Assembly (NCBI GenBank): GCA_028290285.1
Contig: JAQGKD010000096.1
Location: forward strand, 1 to 64,000
DNA: 64,000 bases
From: Hyphomicrobiales bacterium
Lineage (GTDB): Bacteria > Pseudomonadota > Alphaproteobacteria > Rhizobiales > Beijerinckiaceae
Direction of reading: 5' to 3'
Part shown: positions 1 to 8,927 of the stretch, in pieces
How positions within the stretch are numbered: position 1 is the stretch's first letter
Layout of the letters: the number at the start of each line of letters is the position of its first letter
Position numbers and translations under genes: made by a program
The notes under the pieces: model-generated
The model's database searches: none
The model's input: the letters and a program-made list of their open reading frames with translations, nothing else
What the model was told of the DNA's origin: nothing

Positions 1-649
1 ATCGTCGAGCTTGGGCTGATTAGCGATGAACAGGGCCCATGCCTCATCCGGATGGTTGAGCGTGAAGACGGTCGCCGCTTCCACCGCATCCATGAATTTG
101 GCGAAGCGCGGATCGCCCGCCTTGTCCGAGCGCCGGTGTCAGCGCGAAGTTGATGTTGACCAGCTTCACGTCCGACAGTTTGAGTCCGGCGCTCTCCAGC
201 ATGGTGGCCAGGAGCGCCTCCTCGAAGCCCGCGATGGAATAACCGACGGTGCGGCCCTTCAGGTCGCCGATGCTCTTCACGGGGCCGTCGGCGAGCACGA
301 CAAGGCTGTTCAGCGGTGTGTCGACCATCCCGCCGATGCGGCGCACCGGCAGTCCTTCCTTCACTTGCAGATACAGGTTGGGCTGGTAGGACACGGCAAT
401 GTCGCCCTGTCCGGCGGCCACGAGCTTCGGCGGCGCGGAGGGGTCGGCGGGCTCGACAAGCGAGACGTCGAGGCCTGCGCGCTTGAAATATCCGCCCTGT
501 TGGGCAACGACCAGGGCGGCATGATCCGGGTTCACGAACCAGTCGAGAAGAACCGTCAGCTTCTCCTGCGCGACGGCTGGCGTGGCGGCGAGAGTCAATG
601 CGAAGGCGGCGGCGCGCCAGCCCGAGGCGAGTGTAGTCCTGCGTGTCAC
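1..649 (-). pseudogene. thiY: Pyrimidine-precursor ABC transporter substrate-binding protein (ThiY-like), disrupted by internal deletion
   Basis: This would be the periplasmic binding protein of a thiamin-precursor (HMP/formylaminopyrimidine) importer of the NMT1/THI5-like family. It starts at a GTG (647-649) with a GGAG ribosome binding site 7 bases upstream, has a signal peptide ending in AVAQ, and then the family-typical segment with LLDWFVNPDH and GYQPNLYLQVKEG-like motifs. After NFALTPAL (near base 132) the frame becomes nonsense. The C-terminal family sequence (DKAGDPRFAKFMDAVEAAT and onward) resumes immediately in another frame. About 50 residues that normally lie between these parts, including a segment like DAVIGAFRNFELNQ, are absent. 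The gene therefore looks like a frame-shifting internal deletion of about 150 bases, unless it is an assembly error. It continues past the left edge of the window. The permease gene thiX lies directly upstream. Confidence 0.75.
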
Positions 650-680
650 GGCGAATGCTCCGAAAAAGATTAGGGGGAAA

Positions 681-1415
681 TCAGGCGGTCGCGGGCGACC
701 AGTGAAGAAGCTGCCGCGTCAGCAGGCCGACCGAGGCCCACAGCGCGAGAGAGATAACCACCAGCACGAAGAGCGCGGCGAAGACGAGATCGGTCTGCAT
801 CCGCGCATTGGCATGCAGCATGAGCAGCCCGAGACCGGACGAGGAGCCGACCCATTCGCCCACTACCGCCCCGAGTGGTGCCACTGCGGCAGCGATGCGC
901 AGTCCTGCGGCCAGGGACGGCAGGGCGGCGGGCACGCGCATCAGCCGCAAGGTGTCGAAAGCGCTGGCATTGTTGAGGCGCGCAAGGTCGATCAGGCCGG
1001 ACTCCGTCCGCCGTAGACCTTCGAAGAAATTGGTGGCTACGGGAAAGAAGATGATGAGGCCGGACATGACGATTTTCGGCATATAGCCGAAGCCGAACCA
1101 GAGCACGAGCACCGGCGCGATGGCGAACACCGGGAGCGCCTGCGCCACGACCAGCAGCGGCCCGAAGGCCTCTTCCGCGAAGCGCCAGCGCGCCATCAGA
1201 AGCGCTGCGACGAGTCCCGCGCTGGTGCCGGCAAGAAAGCCGCCGGCGATTTCACCCAGCGTCACCAGAGCCTCAGGCGCAATCACGTCGAAGCGCTGCA
1301 CCAGCACGGATGCGACGCGGGACGGGCTGGGCAGGATGAACGCTGGAACGCCGCTCAACCGTGCCGCGATTTCCCAGAACGCCAGTAAGGCCATGAGCGT
1401 TGCGCCACTGGTCAC
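681..1415 (-). CDS. thiX: ABC transporter permease, ThiX-like
   Basis: This is the inner-membrane permease of a thiamin-precursor or taurine/nitrate-type ABC importer (binding-protein-dependent transport family). About 240 residues with six or so hydrophobic segments begin with LLAFWEIAARLSGVPAFILP, a typical ThiX opening. A cytoplasmic loop for ATPase contact lies around the segment FFEGLRRTESGLIDLARL. The start is uncertain: GTG at 1413-1415 and ATG at 1392-1394 are both in frame, while the longer reading back to 1655 only shadows the neighbouring gene. The disrupted thiY follows 31 bases downstream on the same strand. The ATPase gene is not in the window and may lie beyond the left edge. 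Assignment to thiamin rather than another substrate rests on the ThiY-like neighbour. Confidence 0.8.
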   Translation of the reverse strand: MTSGATLMALLAFWEIAARLSGVPAFILPSPSRVASVLVQRFDVIAPEALVTLGEIAGGFLAGTSAGLVAALLMARWRFAEEAFGPLLVVAQALPVFAIAPVLVLWFGFGYMPKIVMSGLIIFFPVATNFFEGLRRTESGLIDLARLNNASAFDTLRLMRVPAALPSLAAGLRIAAAVAPLGAVVGEWVGSSSGLGLLMLHANARMQTDLVFAALFVLVVISLALWASVGLLTRQLLHWSPATA

Positions 1416-1462
1416 CGCACGTGCGTGCGGCCGGGCGCCTTCGAACCTGTCGCCGGACGCGG

Positions 1463-1921
1463 TCAAAAGCCCCGTGCAAATTTCAGGGTTCCGGCGGGGC
1501 CCTTCACCTCGAGGTAACCGCCCACGAGGTCCCATTGCGGCTGCGCATGGAGAGCAGTCAGATAAGCGCGCTCGAACGCCATGACGGGCGCCGGGCAGGC
1601 CTTTTTCGTGAGGGCGACGGGGCCGACCGCGAAGCGCTGGTTGCGCACCGGCCACATGGTCGCCGACCAGGTGTTGCAGCCGGACGTGCCGGACCCGCGA
1701 AAGCGGTCGTCGATCGTCATCGTCGCTTCGATCCCGGCGGGAATGGGCTTGCCGTTCATCTCGCGCAAGGTCCAGTTCGTGCCCATCGGATAGGTCTTCT
1801 CGTTGGGATTGGGCGCCGGCTGCGTGGGTTGCGCGGGCGGCTTGCGTTGCGCAAGGGCAGGCGTTGCTATGACGGGTAGCGCGAAACAGGCGAGCGCGAT
1901 GGCCACGCGACAGATGTTCAT
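1463..1921 (-). CDS. Secreted META-domain (HslJ-like) protein
   Basis: This is a 152-residue exported protein. A signal peptide (hydrophobic residues 7-23, cleavage near ALAQ) is followed by a proline-rich spacer and one META domain (about residues 45-150). Signature features are the TNWTLREMNGKPIP opening, the SGCNTW motif and the hydrophobic C-terminal strand. META proteins are associated with heat or antibiotic stress (HslJ) or are lipoproteins; no enzyme activity is known. The ribosome binding site AGGAG is 9 bases upstream of the ATG. hisS lies 58 bases upstream on the same strand and thiX begins about 50 bases downstream, so cotranscription is possible but unsupported by overlap. Confidence 0.8.
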   Translation of the reverse strand: MNICRVAIALACFALPVIATPALAQRKPPAQPTQPAPNPNEKTYPMGTNWTLREMNGKPIPAGIEATMTIDDRFRGSGTSGCNTWSATMWPVRNQRFAVGPVALTKKACPAPVMAFERAYLTALHAQPQWDLVGGYLEVKGPAGTLKFARGF

Positions 1922-1979
1922 CTTTTCACTCTCCTAGACTTTTGTGGAGGATAGAGCGCGGACAGGCATCCGGCAACGC

Positions 1980-3494
1980 TCACACATGGCGTCCAAGCAC
2001 CTCACGCACAGCCTCCACGAGGCCGGCCTCCGGCGCGGCGAATTGCGCGCGGCTGCGCAGCTCCAGATAATCGGCGCGGTCCTTGGTGGAGGCGGCGAGT
2101 TCCGCGCCGAGCACGAGGTCGCGAATCGACACCTCGCCCTTGTCGCGTTCGTTCGAACCCTGGATGACCGCGCAGGGCGAATGCCGCTTGTCGGCATATT
2201 TCAGCTGCGCGTTCATGCCCGCCGCTCCGAGATAGAGCTCGGCCCGGATGCCTGCCTGCCGAAGCTGCGTGACAAAGCCCTGGTAGCGAGGCATTTCCGC
2301 GCGGTCGAGCACCAGCACGACCACAGGCCCCGGCGCGCCCTTGCCTGTCGCGATCGGGCTCTTCACGGCCTGCAACGCGGCGAGCAAGCGCGAGACGCCG
2401 ATGGAAAAGCCGGTCGCGGGAACCGGCTCGCCCCGGAAACGCGCCACCAGCCCGTCGTAACGGCCACCGCCACCAACCGAGCCGAAGCGCATGGGCCGGC
2501 CATGCTCGTCCTTCACCTCGAAAGTGAGTTCGGCCTCGTAGACGGGGCCGGTGTAATATTCGAGCCCGCGCACGACGGCGGGGTCGATGACGATGCAGCC
2601 GTCGCCGTAACCGGCTGCGGAAAACAGAGCTACCATTTCGGCGAGTTCGTCGACGCCCTCAGCGCCGCGTGCGGACTCGCCGATGGCGCCGCGAAGATTG
2701 GCTATGGTCGCCTCGTTCGAACCGGCGCGTGCGCTCGTGAAGGCCAGCACGCGTTCGATTGCCGCGGAGGCGAGATCGGCACCCTTGGTGAAATCGCCCG
2801 ACTCGTCCTTGCGTCCCGTGCCAAGCAGCAGCCGCACGCCGTCTGTGCCCAAGCGATCGAGCTTGTCGATGGCGCGCAGAACGATGAGCCGCTGCGCTGC
2901 GCGCTCGTCGCCTGCGAGACCCGCGGCCTCGAGCACGCCGTCGAGCACCTTGCGGTTGTTCACCTTGATGACGTAATCGCCGCGCCCGATGCCGACCTTT
3001 TCAAGCGTATCGGCGGCCATCATGCAGATCTCGGCATCGGCTGCGACCGACGCCGAGCCCACCGTGTCCGCATCGAACTGCATGAACTGCCGGAAGCGGC
3101 CTGGACCGGGCTTCTCGTTGCGGAACACGAACCCTGAGCGATAGGAGCGGTAGGGCTTGGCCAGCTTGTCGTAATTCTCGGCCACATAGCGGGCGAGGGG
3201 GGCCGTTAGATCATAGCGGAGCGACAGCCACTGCTCGTCGTCGTCCTGGAAGGAAAATACGCCTTCGTTGGGACGGTCGAGATCGGGCAGGAACTTGCCC
3301 AGCGTCTCTGTATATTCGATGAACGGCGTCTCCACCGCTTCGAAGCCGTAGAGCTCATAGACCTCTCGAATAGCCACGCTCATGCGATGCGTGGCAGCGA
3401 TCTCGGCCGGGCCGCGATCGGCCAGGCCGCGCGGCAGCCGGGCCTTGACGGTGGCAGAAGCAGCATTCGCCACCTTGGAACTTGTATCGGTCAT
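1980..3494 (-). CDS. hisS: Histidyl-tRNA synthetase
   Basis: This class II aminoacyl-tRNA synthetase charges tRNA-His. The 504-residue length fits the alphaproteobacterial type. Motif 2 is around residues 118-141 ([20 protein letters not shown]). The histidine-specific signatures GLEYYTG and GGGRYDGL follow, and a C-terminal anticodon-binding domain (about 400-504) starts near [10 protein letters not shown]. The HisS start at MTDTSSK has no competing upstream start of better quality. It is a cytoplasmic housekeeping enzyme. It is not followed by hisZ-hisG as in some relatives; the next gene on the strand is the META protein. Confidence 0.96.
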   Translation of the reverse strand: MTDTSSKVANAASATVKARLPRGLADRGPAEIAATHRMSVAIREVYELYGFEAVETPFIEYTETLGKFLPDLDRPNEGVFSFQDDDEQWLSLRYDLTAPLARYVAENYDKLAKPYRSYRSGFVFRNEKPGPGRFRQFMQFDADTVGSASVAADAEICMMAADTLEKVGIGRGDYVIKVNNRKVLDGVLEAAGLAGDERAAQRLIVLRAIDKLDRLGTDGVRLLLGTGRKDESGDFTKGADLASAAIERVLAFTSARAGSNEATIANLRGAIGESARGAEGVDELAEMVALFSAAGYGDGCIVIDPAVVRGLEYYTGPVYEAELTFEVKDEHGRPMRFGSVGGGGRYDGLVARFRGEPVPATGFSIGVSRLLAALQAVKSPIATGKGAPGPVVVLVLDRAEMPRYQGFVTQLRQAGIRAELYLGAAGMNAQLKYADKRHSPCAVIQGSNERDKGEVSIRDLVLGAELAASTKDRADYLELRSRAQFAAPEAGLVEAVREVLGRHV

Positions 3495-3568
3495 GGAACC
3501 ACTTGGGGCCAGCGGAAAGAACAGGCCCGTTTCATAAGCGTCGCATGCAAGGTGGGCAAGAGGTGGCG

Positions 3569-4900
3569 CTAGGCCACCGCCCTGATCACATCCGCGAACT
3601 TGCCCGCGATCTCCGCGATCTGCTCTTCGCTGATGATGAGCGGAGGCGTCGCCACCAGCGTGTCGCCTGCCACCCGCAGCAGCAGGCCGGCTTCGTGGAA
3701 GGCATGTTCCATCGCGCGATAGCCCCGCAGGCCCGGGCTTCCGTCTATGGCCGCGAGATCGATCGCGGCGACGAGCCCGATGGTGCGGATGTCGAGCACG
3801 TTGGGCAGGTCGCGTAACGCCTGGAACGCATCTCCGAATTTTTCCTCCAGTCCCCGCGCGCGGACGAACAGGTCCTCGCGTGCGTAGAGGTCAAGAGTCG
3901 CCAGCCCTGCCGCGCACGCGAGCGGATGGGCGGAATAGGTGTAGCCGTGGAACAGCTCGACCACGTGCTCGGGACCGCGCATGAAGGCGTCGTGGATGGC
4001 GCTGCGCACCAGCACGCCGCCCATCGGCACGGTGCCCGAGGTGACGCCTTTTGCGAAGGTGATCATGTCGGGCAACACGCCGTAGCGTTCGGCTGCGAAG
4101 GCGAAGCCCAGCCGCCCAAAGCCGCTGATGACCTCGTCGAAGATCAGCAGGATGCCGTGCTTGTCGCAGATTGCCCGCAGGCGTTCGAGGTAGCCCGTTG
4201 GTGGCGGCAGCACGCCCGTCGAACCGGCCATGGGCTCGACGATCACGGCGGCGATGGTCGAGGCATCATGCAGCGCGACGATGCGGTCCAGCTCGTCGGC
4301 CAGATGCCCGCCCCAATCCGGCTCTCCGCGCGTAAAAGCCTGTTTCGAGCGGTCGTAGGTCGAGGCGAGGTGATCGACGCCGTTGAGCAGCCCGCCGAAC
4401 AGCTTGCGATTGCTCACGATGCCGCCCACGGAAATACCGCCGAACCCGACGCCGTGATAGCCGCGCTCGCGGCCGATCAGCCGCTGGCGCGCGCCCTCGC
4501 CCCGGATGTTGTGGTAGGCGAGCGCGATCTTCAGCGCCGTATCGACAGCCTCCGAGCCCGAATTGGTGAAGAACACATGGTCGAGATCGCCCGGTGCCAG
4601 CGCCGCGATCCGCGTTGCCAGCTGGAACGCCTTGGGATGAGCGAACTGGAATGGCGGTGAAAAATCGAGTTCCGCCGCCTGGGCCTGGATCGCGGCGACG
4701 ATCTCGTCGCGCTGATGCCCGGCATTGCAGCACCACAGCCCCGCGACGGCATCGATGATGGGCCGCCCTTCCGGTGTGAAATAATGCATGTCCTTGGCGC
4801 GCGCGATCATGCGCGGGGCCTTTTTGAATGCGCGATTCGATGAGAACGGCATCCAGAAGGCTTCGAGGTCGTTGGGAACATTGGGATGGGAGGTTGTCAT
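3569..4900 (-). CDS. Class III omega-aminotransferase (beta-alanine:pyruvate type)
   Basis: This PLP-dependent aminotransferase of class III has 443 residues from the ATG at 4898-4900, which has a GGAGG ribosome binding site 8 bases upstream; an in-frame extension to 5017 lacks such a site. Visible signatures are the [10 protein letters not shown]-terminus and [12 protein letters not shown] of omega-amino acid:pyruvate transaminases, the cofactor-phosphate loop [28 protein letters not shown] with the PLP-binding Asp, and FAKGVTSG with the Schiff-base Lys. The best match by memory is beta-alanine:pyruvate transaminase (EC 2.6.1.18). Other amine donors such as putrescine or 4-aminobutyrate cannot be excluded. 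It is transcribed away from the exporter operon that starts at 5053. Confidence 0.88.
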   Translation of the reverse strand: MTTSHPNVPNDLEAFWMPFSSNRAFKKAPRMIARAKDMHYFTPEGRPIIDAVAGLWCCNAGHQRDEIVAAIQAQAAELDFSPPFQFAHPKAFQLATRIAALAPGDLDHVFFTNSGSEAVDTALKIALAYHNIRGEGARQRLIGRERGYHGVGFGGISVGGIVSNRKLFGGLLNGVDHLASTYDRSKQAFTRGEPDWGGHLADELDRIVALHDASTIAAVIVEPMAGSTGVLPPPTGYLERLRAICDKHGILLIFDEVISGFGRLGFAFAAERYGVLPDMITFAKGVTSGTVPMGGVLVRSAIHDAFMRGPEHVVELFHGYTYSAHPLACAAGLATLDLYAREDLFVRARGLEEKFGDAFQALRDLPNVLDIRTIGLVAAIDLAAIDGSPGLRGYRAMEHAFHEAGLLLRVAGDTLVATPPLIISEEQIAEIAGKFADVIRAVA

Positions 4901-5052
4901 GGCCGCTCCTCCGTGATCGCTCTCTGAGAAGCATCCTATCATTTTTGGCGCGCTCCGGGTCAGACTTTGCGCCCGCTCAAGGCGGGGCCTGGACGAATGG
5001 AGCCAAGTGAGGTCCAAGCTTCCCCCGAGATGTTGCCAAATGGAAAGACTTC

Positions 5053-6075
5053 ATGCGCCTGCGCACGATCGCTGCAATTCTCCTGAGTCTCGCGGGGGCC
5101 GGGGGAGCCTACGCTTACCTGACGGGTTTCTTCGCCCCTGAGATCGCCACCGCGAGGGTGACGCGCGGGCGCGCCGCGGAGGTCGTCTATGCGACGGGCA
5201 TTGTCGAGCCCGAGCGCTGGGCGAAGGTGGTGGCTCTCCAGCGCAAGCGACTCGTCTACATCTGCCCCTGCGAGGGGCGGACGGTGAAGGCGGGCGACGT
5301 TCTTGCGCGCCTCGACGATGCGGAGGAGCGGGCCTTCCTCACTGAGCTCCAGGCTCGGCGCCAGAGGCTCGCGCAGGATGTCGAGCGCACGCGCGGCCTT
5401 GTAGCGCGCAGCGCGGCGACCCAGACCGCGCTGGACCAGACCGTCACGCAATTGCAGGAATTCGAAGCCCGGATCACCGCGCAGACGGAGCGCATTTCCG
5501 ATCTTCAACTGCGCTCGCCCATGGACGGCGTCGTGCTGCGCAAGGATGGCGAGGTGGGCGAAATCGCAGGCGTCGGGACGAGCGACGTGCTCTTCTGGAT
5601 CGGCCAGCCGAAGCCGCTTCGCGTCGTCGCGGACGTGAACGAGGAGGATATTCCGCGCGTACGCACGGGGCAGGCGGTGCTGGTGCGCAGCGAAGGCTTC
5701 AAGGACCAGCCGCTGGCCGCGCGCGTCGGCGAAATGACGCCGAAGGGCGATCCCGCGACCAAGACCTTCCGTGTTTACCTGACCCTGCCCGACGACACGC
5801 CGCTGCGGATCGGAATGAGCATCGAAGCCAATATCGTGACGCGCGAGAAGACCGACGTTCTCCTCGCGCCCAGCGAGGCCGTTCAGGGGACCGACGTCTA
5901 CAAAGTCGTGGGGGACCGCCTGCGCCGCGTGACCGTCAAGACGGGCATTCGGGGCACTCGCTCGCTTGAAATCGAGGAGGGACTGGCGGACGGCGATATC
6001 CTCGCCTCGCCCCTTCAGGCCGCCTTCAGGGACGGGATGCTCGTTCGGGTGCAGCCGTCAGGGAGCGGCTCATGA
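5053..6075 (+). CDS. HlyD-family periplasmic adaptor subunit of an ABC exporter
   Basis: This 340-residue membrane-fusion protein has an N-terminal hydrophobic anchor (about residues 4-24), a first lipoyl half-motif, a coiled-coil hairpin (about 95-150, rich in Arg/Gln/Leu heptads), the second lipoyl half (SPMDGVVLRKDGEVGEI) and beta-barrel domains with EEDIPRVRTGQ. It would link the inner-membrane transporter to an outer-membrane channel. The ATG at 5053 has GGAAAG upstream. The stop overlaps the start of the permease gene at 6072, so the three genes 5053-8032 form a translationally coupled operon of the DevBCA or MacAB type. The substrate is unknown. No TolC-like gene is in the window. Confidence 0.88.
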   Translation: MRLRTIAAILLSLAGAGGAYAYLTGFFAPEIATARVTRGRAAEVVYATGIVEPERWAKVVALQRKRLVYICPCEGRTVKAGDVLARLDDAEERAFLTELQARRQRLAQDVERTRGLVARSAATQTALDQTVTQLQEFEARITAQTERISDLQLRSPMDGVVLRKDGEVGEIAGVGTSDVLFWIGQPKPLRVVADVNEEDIPRVRTGQAVLVRSEGFKDQPLAARVGEMTPKGDPATKTFRVYLTLPDDTPLRIGMSIEANIVTREKTDVLLAPSEAVQGTDVYKVVGDRLRRVTVKTGIRGTRSLEIEEGLADGDILASPLQAAFRDGMLVRVQPSGSGS

Positions 6076-7319
6076 GCGGCATGACCGGCCTCGTTTTTTC
6101 GATCGCAGTCACGCACATCCGTGCGCGCATGCGCCAGACGCTCGTCGGCGTCATGGGCGTTGCGATCGGCGTCGGCTTTTCGGTCATGATGGCGGCGCTG
6201 ATGGAGGGATCGCAGAATGACTTCGTCGCCCAGCTCGTCGATTCCCTGCCCCATATTTCGGTTACCGACGAGCAGCGCGAACCGCCGCGCCAGCCTGCCG
6301 ATGTCGCATACGACGCCGCCGAAATTCACGGGCTGACCACACGCGTGATGCGGCCCGGCATCAAGAACCCCTTCGCCATCATGGCCGCTCTCGAAGGCTG
6401 GCTGCCGGGCACGCTCGCGCCCTCCGTGCAGTCGAAGGCGGTGATCCGCTTCGCCGGACGCGACACGGCGGCGAGCGTGACCGGCATAGACCCCCGCCGC
6501 GAGATCAACGTCTCGAAGCTCGGAACGCAGATCCGCTCCGGCTCTCTCGACAATCTCTACAAGGCATCCAATGCGATCATCCTGGGCGACGGACTCGCCA
6601 AGAAGGTCGGCGCGCGCATCGGCAACAGCGTCGTCGTGACGTCTGGCAACGGCAACACCATGTCGGCCACGGTCGTGGCACTTTCCCATTCGGGCGTCAG
6701 CCAGGTCGACGACGGGCAATCCTATGTGCTCATCAAGACGGGGCAGATCCTCGCAGGGCAGACGGGTCTCGTGAACGAATTGCGCGTGAAAGTGCGTGAC
6801 GTCATGCAGGCGCGGGAGGTGGCGCATCGGATCGAGGCGGAAACCGGCTACAAGTCGGTCTCGTGGCAGGAGGCGCACGAAGATCTTCTCTCGGCCTTCC
6901 AGGTCCGCAACATCATCATGTACACAGTCGTCAGCGCGATCCTGATGGTGGCGTCGTTCGGCACATACAACATCATTTCCACGATCACGCATGAGAAGAC
7001 ACGCGACATCGCCATTCTCAAGTCGCTGGGCTTTACCGCTCGCATCATCAGGCAGATCTTCGTCATGGAATCCATGATGATCGGCCTGCTGGGCCTCGTC
7101 GTGGGCTGGGTGCTCGGATATTTCATGACCTGGGGAATGGGGTTCATCGAGATCAAGTCGCCCTTCATGGACGCCACGCATCTGCCGGTTCTCTACGCGC
7201 CCTCGCACTACGCCATCGCGGGCCTCGTCGCCGTCACGGCATCCGTCATCGCCGGCTATTTCCCGGCCCGAAAAGCGGCCTCGCTGCAACCCGTCGACAT
7301 CATCCGGGGGGCGTCATGA
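6072..7319 (+). CDS. FtsX-like ABC transporter permease
   Basis: This 415-residue membrane protein has the MacB/LolC/DevC-type topology: one N-terminal transmembrane helix (residues about 22-42), a large periplasmic domain (about 45-270) and three C-terminal helices. The FtsX domain begins near NIIMYTVVSAILMVASFG and contains the coupling segment HEKTRDIAILKSLGFT. It overlaps the adaptor gene upstream by 4 bases (ATGA) and the ATPase gene downstream by 4 bases. Family members act as mechanotransmission exporters rather than classical pumps. Which molecule it moves is not shown by the sequence. Confidence 0.9.
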   Translation: MSGMTGLVFSIAVTHIRARMRQTLVGVMGVAIGVGFSVMMAALMEGSQNDFVAQLVDSLPHISVTDEQREPPRQPADVAYDAAEIHGLTTRVMRPGIKNPFAIMAALEGWLPGTLAPSVQSKAVIRFAGRDTAASVTGIDPRREINVSKLGTQIRSGSLDNLYKASNAIILGDGLAKKVGARIGNSVVVTSGNGNTMSATVVALSHSGVSQVDDGQSYVLIKTGQILAGQTGLVNELRVKVRDVMQAREVAHRIEAETGYKSVSWQEAHEDLLSAFQVRNIIMYTVVSAILMVASFGTYNIISTITHEKTRDIAILKSLGFTARIIRQIFVMESMMIGLLGLVVGWVLGYFMTWGMGFIEIKSPFMDATHLPVLYAPSHYAIAGLVAVTASVIAGYFPARKAASLQPVDIIRGAS

Positions 7320-8032
7320 TGGGCCCGCTGATCGAAGCGCGCGCCGTGACCCGCATCCTCGATGGCGAAGTTCCGGCCACGCTCATCGCCGGCGTCGACA
7401 TGTCCGTCGCACCGGGCGAGTTCCTGGCGATCACCGGCCCCTCAGGCTCCGGCAAATCCTCCTTGCTCTACCTGCTCGGCCTGCTCGACATTCCCACCTC
7501 GGGAGAGGTGCTGATCGCGGGGCGGGCCACAAGCGCGCTCGATGAGGATGCGCGCGCCCGCCTGCGGCTGGAGACATTGGGCTTCGTCTTCCAGTTTCAC
7601 TTCCTGCTGCCGGAGTTTTCGGCCCTGGGAAACGTCATGCTGCCGATGCGCGCGCTGGGCCGCTGGTCTGCCGAGCGGATGGAGCAACGCGCGATGGAAA
7701 TCCTGAAGTCGCTCGGTCTGGCCGACCATGCGCGCAAGAGGCCCGACCAGATGTCGGGCGGTCAGCGCCAGCGCGTGGCCATAGCCCGCGCGCTTGCCAA
7801 CGATCCCCTCGTGGTGCTCGCAGACGAGCCGACGGGCAACCTGGACACGGCTTCGACCGCGCAGGTCATAGGAATTCTCAAGGAAATGATCGCAGGCGAA
7901 GCTGGCAAGGCGGTCGTCGTGGTCACCCACGACCTCAGCCTTGCAGCCCAGGCGGACCGGCGTATCCAAATCGTCGACGGGCGTGTCTCGAACGAGCCGC
8001 CGCCGGGGCGGCTCAGCGGCGTGACAGGCTGA
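7316..8032 (+). CDS. ABC transporter ATP-binding protein (LolD/MacB-type)
   Basis: This 238-residue cytoplasmic ATPase has a complete nucleotide-binding domain: Walker A GPSGSGKS (about residues 42-49), the Q-loop in FVFQFHFLLPEFSA, the ABC signature MSGGQRQRVAIARAL, Walker B VVLADEPTGNLD and the H-loop VVVTHD. It belongs to the LolD/MacB branch and pairs with the FtsX-like permease just upstream through a 4-base overlap. Its 3' end overlaps the convergent SGNH hydrolase gene by 20 bases (8013-8032). Confidence 0.93.
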   Translation: MMGPLIEARAVTRILDGEVPATLIAGVDMSVAPGEFLAITGPSGSGKSSLLYLLGLLDIPTSGEVLIAGRATSALDEDARARLRLETLGFVFQFHFLLPEFSALGNVMLPMRALGRWSAERMEQRAMEILKSLGLADHARKRPDQMSGGQRQRVAIARALANDPLVVLADEPTGNLDTASTAQVIGILKEMIAGEAGKAVVVVTHDLSLAAQADRRIQIVDGRVSNEPPPGRLSGVTG

Positions 8033-8927
8033 TCTGCGTGGACGGGGCGTCGCCCGCAGTGGTCGGCGTCAGCACCGCGGCTGACGTCGTGTCGCCTACG
8101 AGATCCGAGACGGCGCCGACCATGGCGGTCGCAAGGCATTCGTATCCGCGATCGCTCATGTGGAATCCGTCGCCCGACAGCATCGCCGTCATGTCCTTGG
8201 GCGCACGTTCGGCCCAGGTCTTCATCATTCGGTAGCGGGACATGACAGGCGCATTGAACTCAGCGGCGACGGTCTCGATCATGTGCACGTAACGCTCGTA
8301 GCGCACGGGGTCCTTGATCGTGGGATAGAATTGCTGGTCCAGGAGCACGAGTTCCGTCTTGGCGGCCTTGGCGTCCTGCAGACCGCGTTCGAGCAGTTCG
8401 CGGAAGCGACCTTCGTCGTCGCCCTTGACGGCATCGTTGGTGCCGACCTGCCAGACGACGAGATCGTAGGTGTTCTGCTTCAAGCGTTCCTCGAGGCGCG
8501 CGACACTGGCTTCCGCCGTTTCCCCGCCGACGCCTGCATTGGTGACATGCACGTCCTGAACCTTGAAGCGCTGCTTCAATTCCGCTTCGAAACGCGCCGG
8601 GTAGCTGTGGGCCGGCGAACTCGCGCCGATCCCTTCCGTCGAGGAAGAGCCGATGGCGAGCACGCGCAGCGGTGCCTTGCGCCGGATTGCCCGCGAAAAG
8701 CTCTGGAGGCGCATCTGATGCGCCAGCAGCGGCCGCGACGCGGGGCAGGGCGCGTTGATGGCGGGAACGGCAGCCTGCGCCTCGGACTTCCGATCCTGCG
8801 CGGAATCCGTCGGCGCCGCGCTTACGGACGCGGACGCGAGAGGTAGGACGAGAGCGGCGAGCCCGACGCAGGCAAGAAAGACCTGGCGAGACTGCCGATG
8901 CGATGCCCTGGGTCGCTCTTTTTCCAT
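8013..8927 (-). CDS. Exported SGNH/GDSL hydrolase
   Basis: This 304-residue exported esterase or acyl-transfer domain starts at the ATG at 8925-8927, which precedes a good signal peptide (VFLACVGLAALVLPLASA, cleavage near VSAAP). The SGNH blocks are visible: VLAIGSSSTEG with the nucleophile Ser, the oxyanion Gly in NAGVGGETA, VGTNDA with the block III Asn, and DGFHMSDRG with the catalytic Asp and His. Its start lies inside the 3' end of the OpgC gene (106-base overlap), so the two are probably coupled. The pairing resembles a split form of acyltransferase-3 plus SGNH proteins that O-acylate or deacylate surface glycans. The substrate is unknown. Confidence 0.85.
   Translation of the reverse strand: MEKERPRASHRQSRQVFLACVGLAALVLPLASASVSAAPTDSAQDRKSEAQAAVPAINAPCPASRPLLAHQMRLQSFSRAIRRKAPLRVLAIGSSSTEGIGASSPAHSYPARFEAELKQRFKVQDVHVTNAGVGGETAEASVARLEERLKQNTYDLVVWQVGTNDAVKGDDEGRFRELLERGLQDAKAAKTELVLLDQQFYPTIKDPVRYERYVHMIETVAAEFNAPVMSRYRMMKTWAERAPKDMTAMLSGDGFHMSDRGYECLATAMVGAVSDLVGDTTSAAVLTPTTAGDAPSTQISLSRR

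Noticed and set aside
1463..1655. N-terminal extension of thiX to 1655
   Set aside because: It overlaps the META-protein gene in another frame and lacks permease character.
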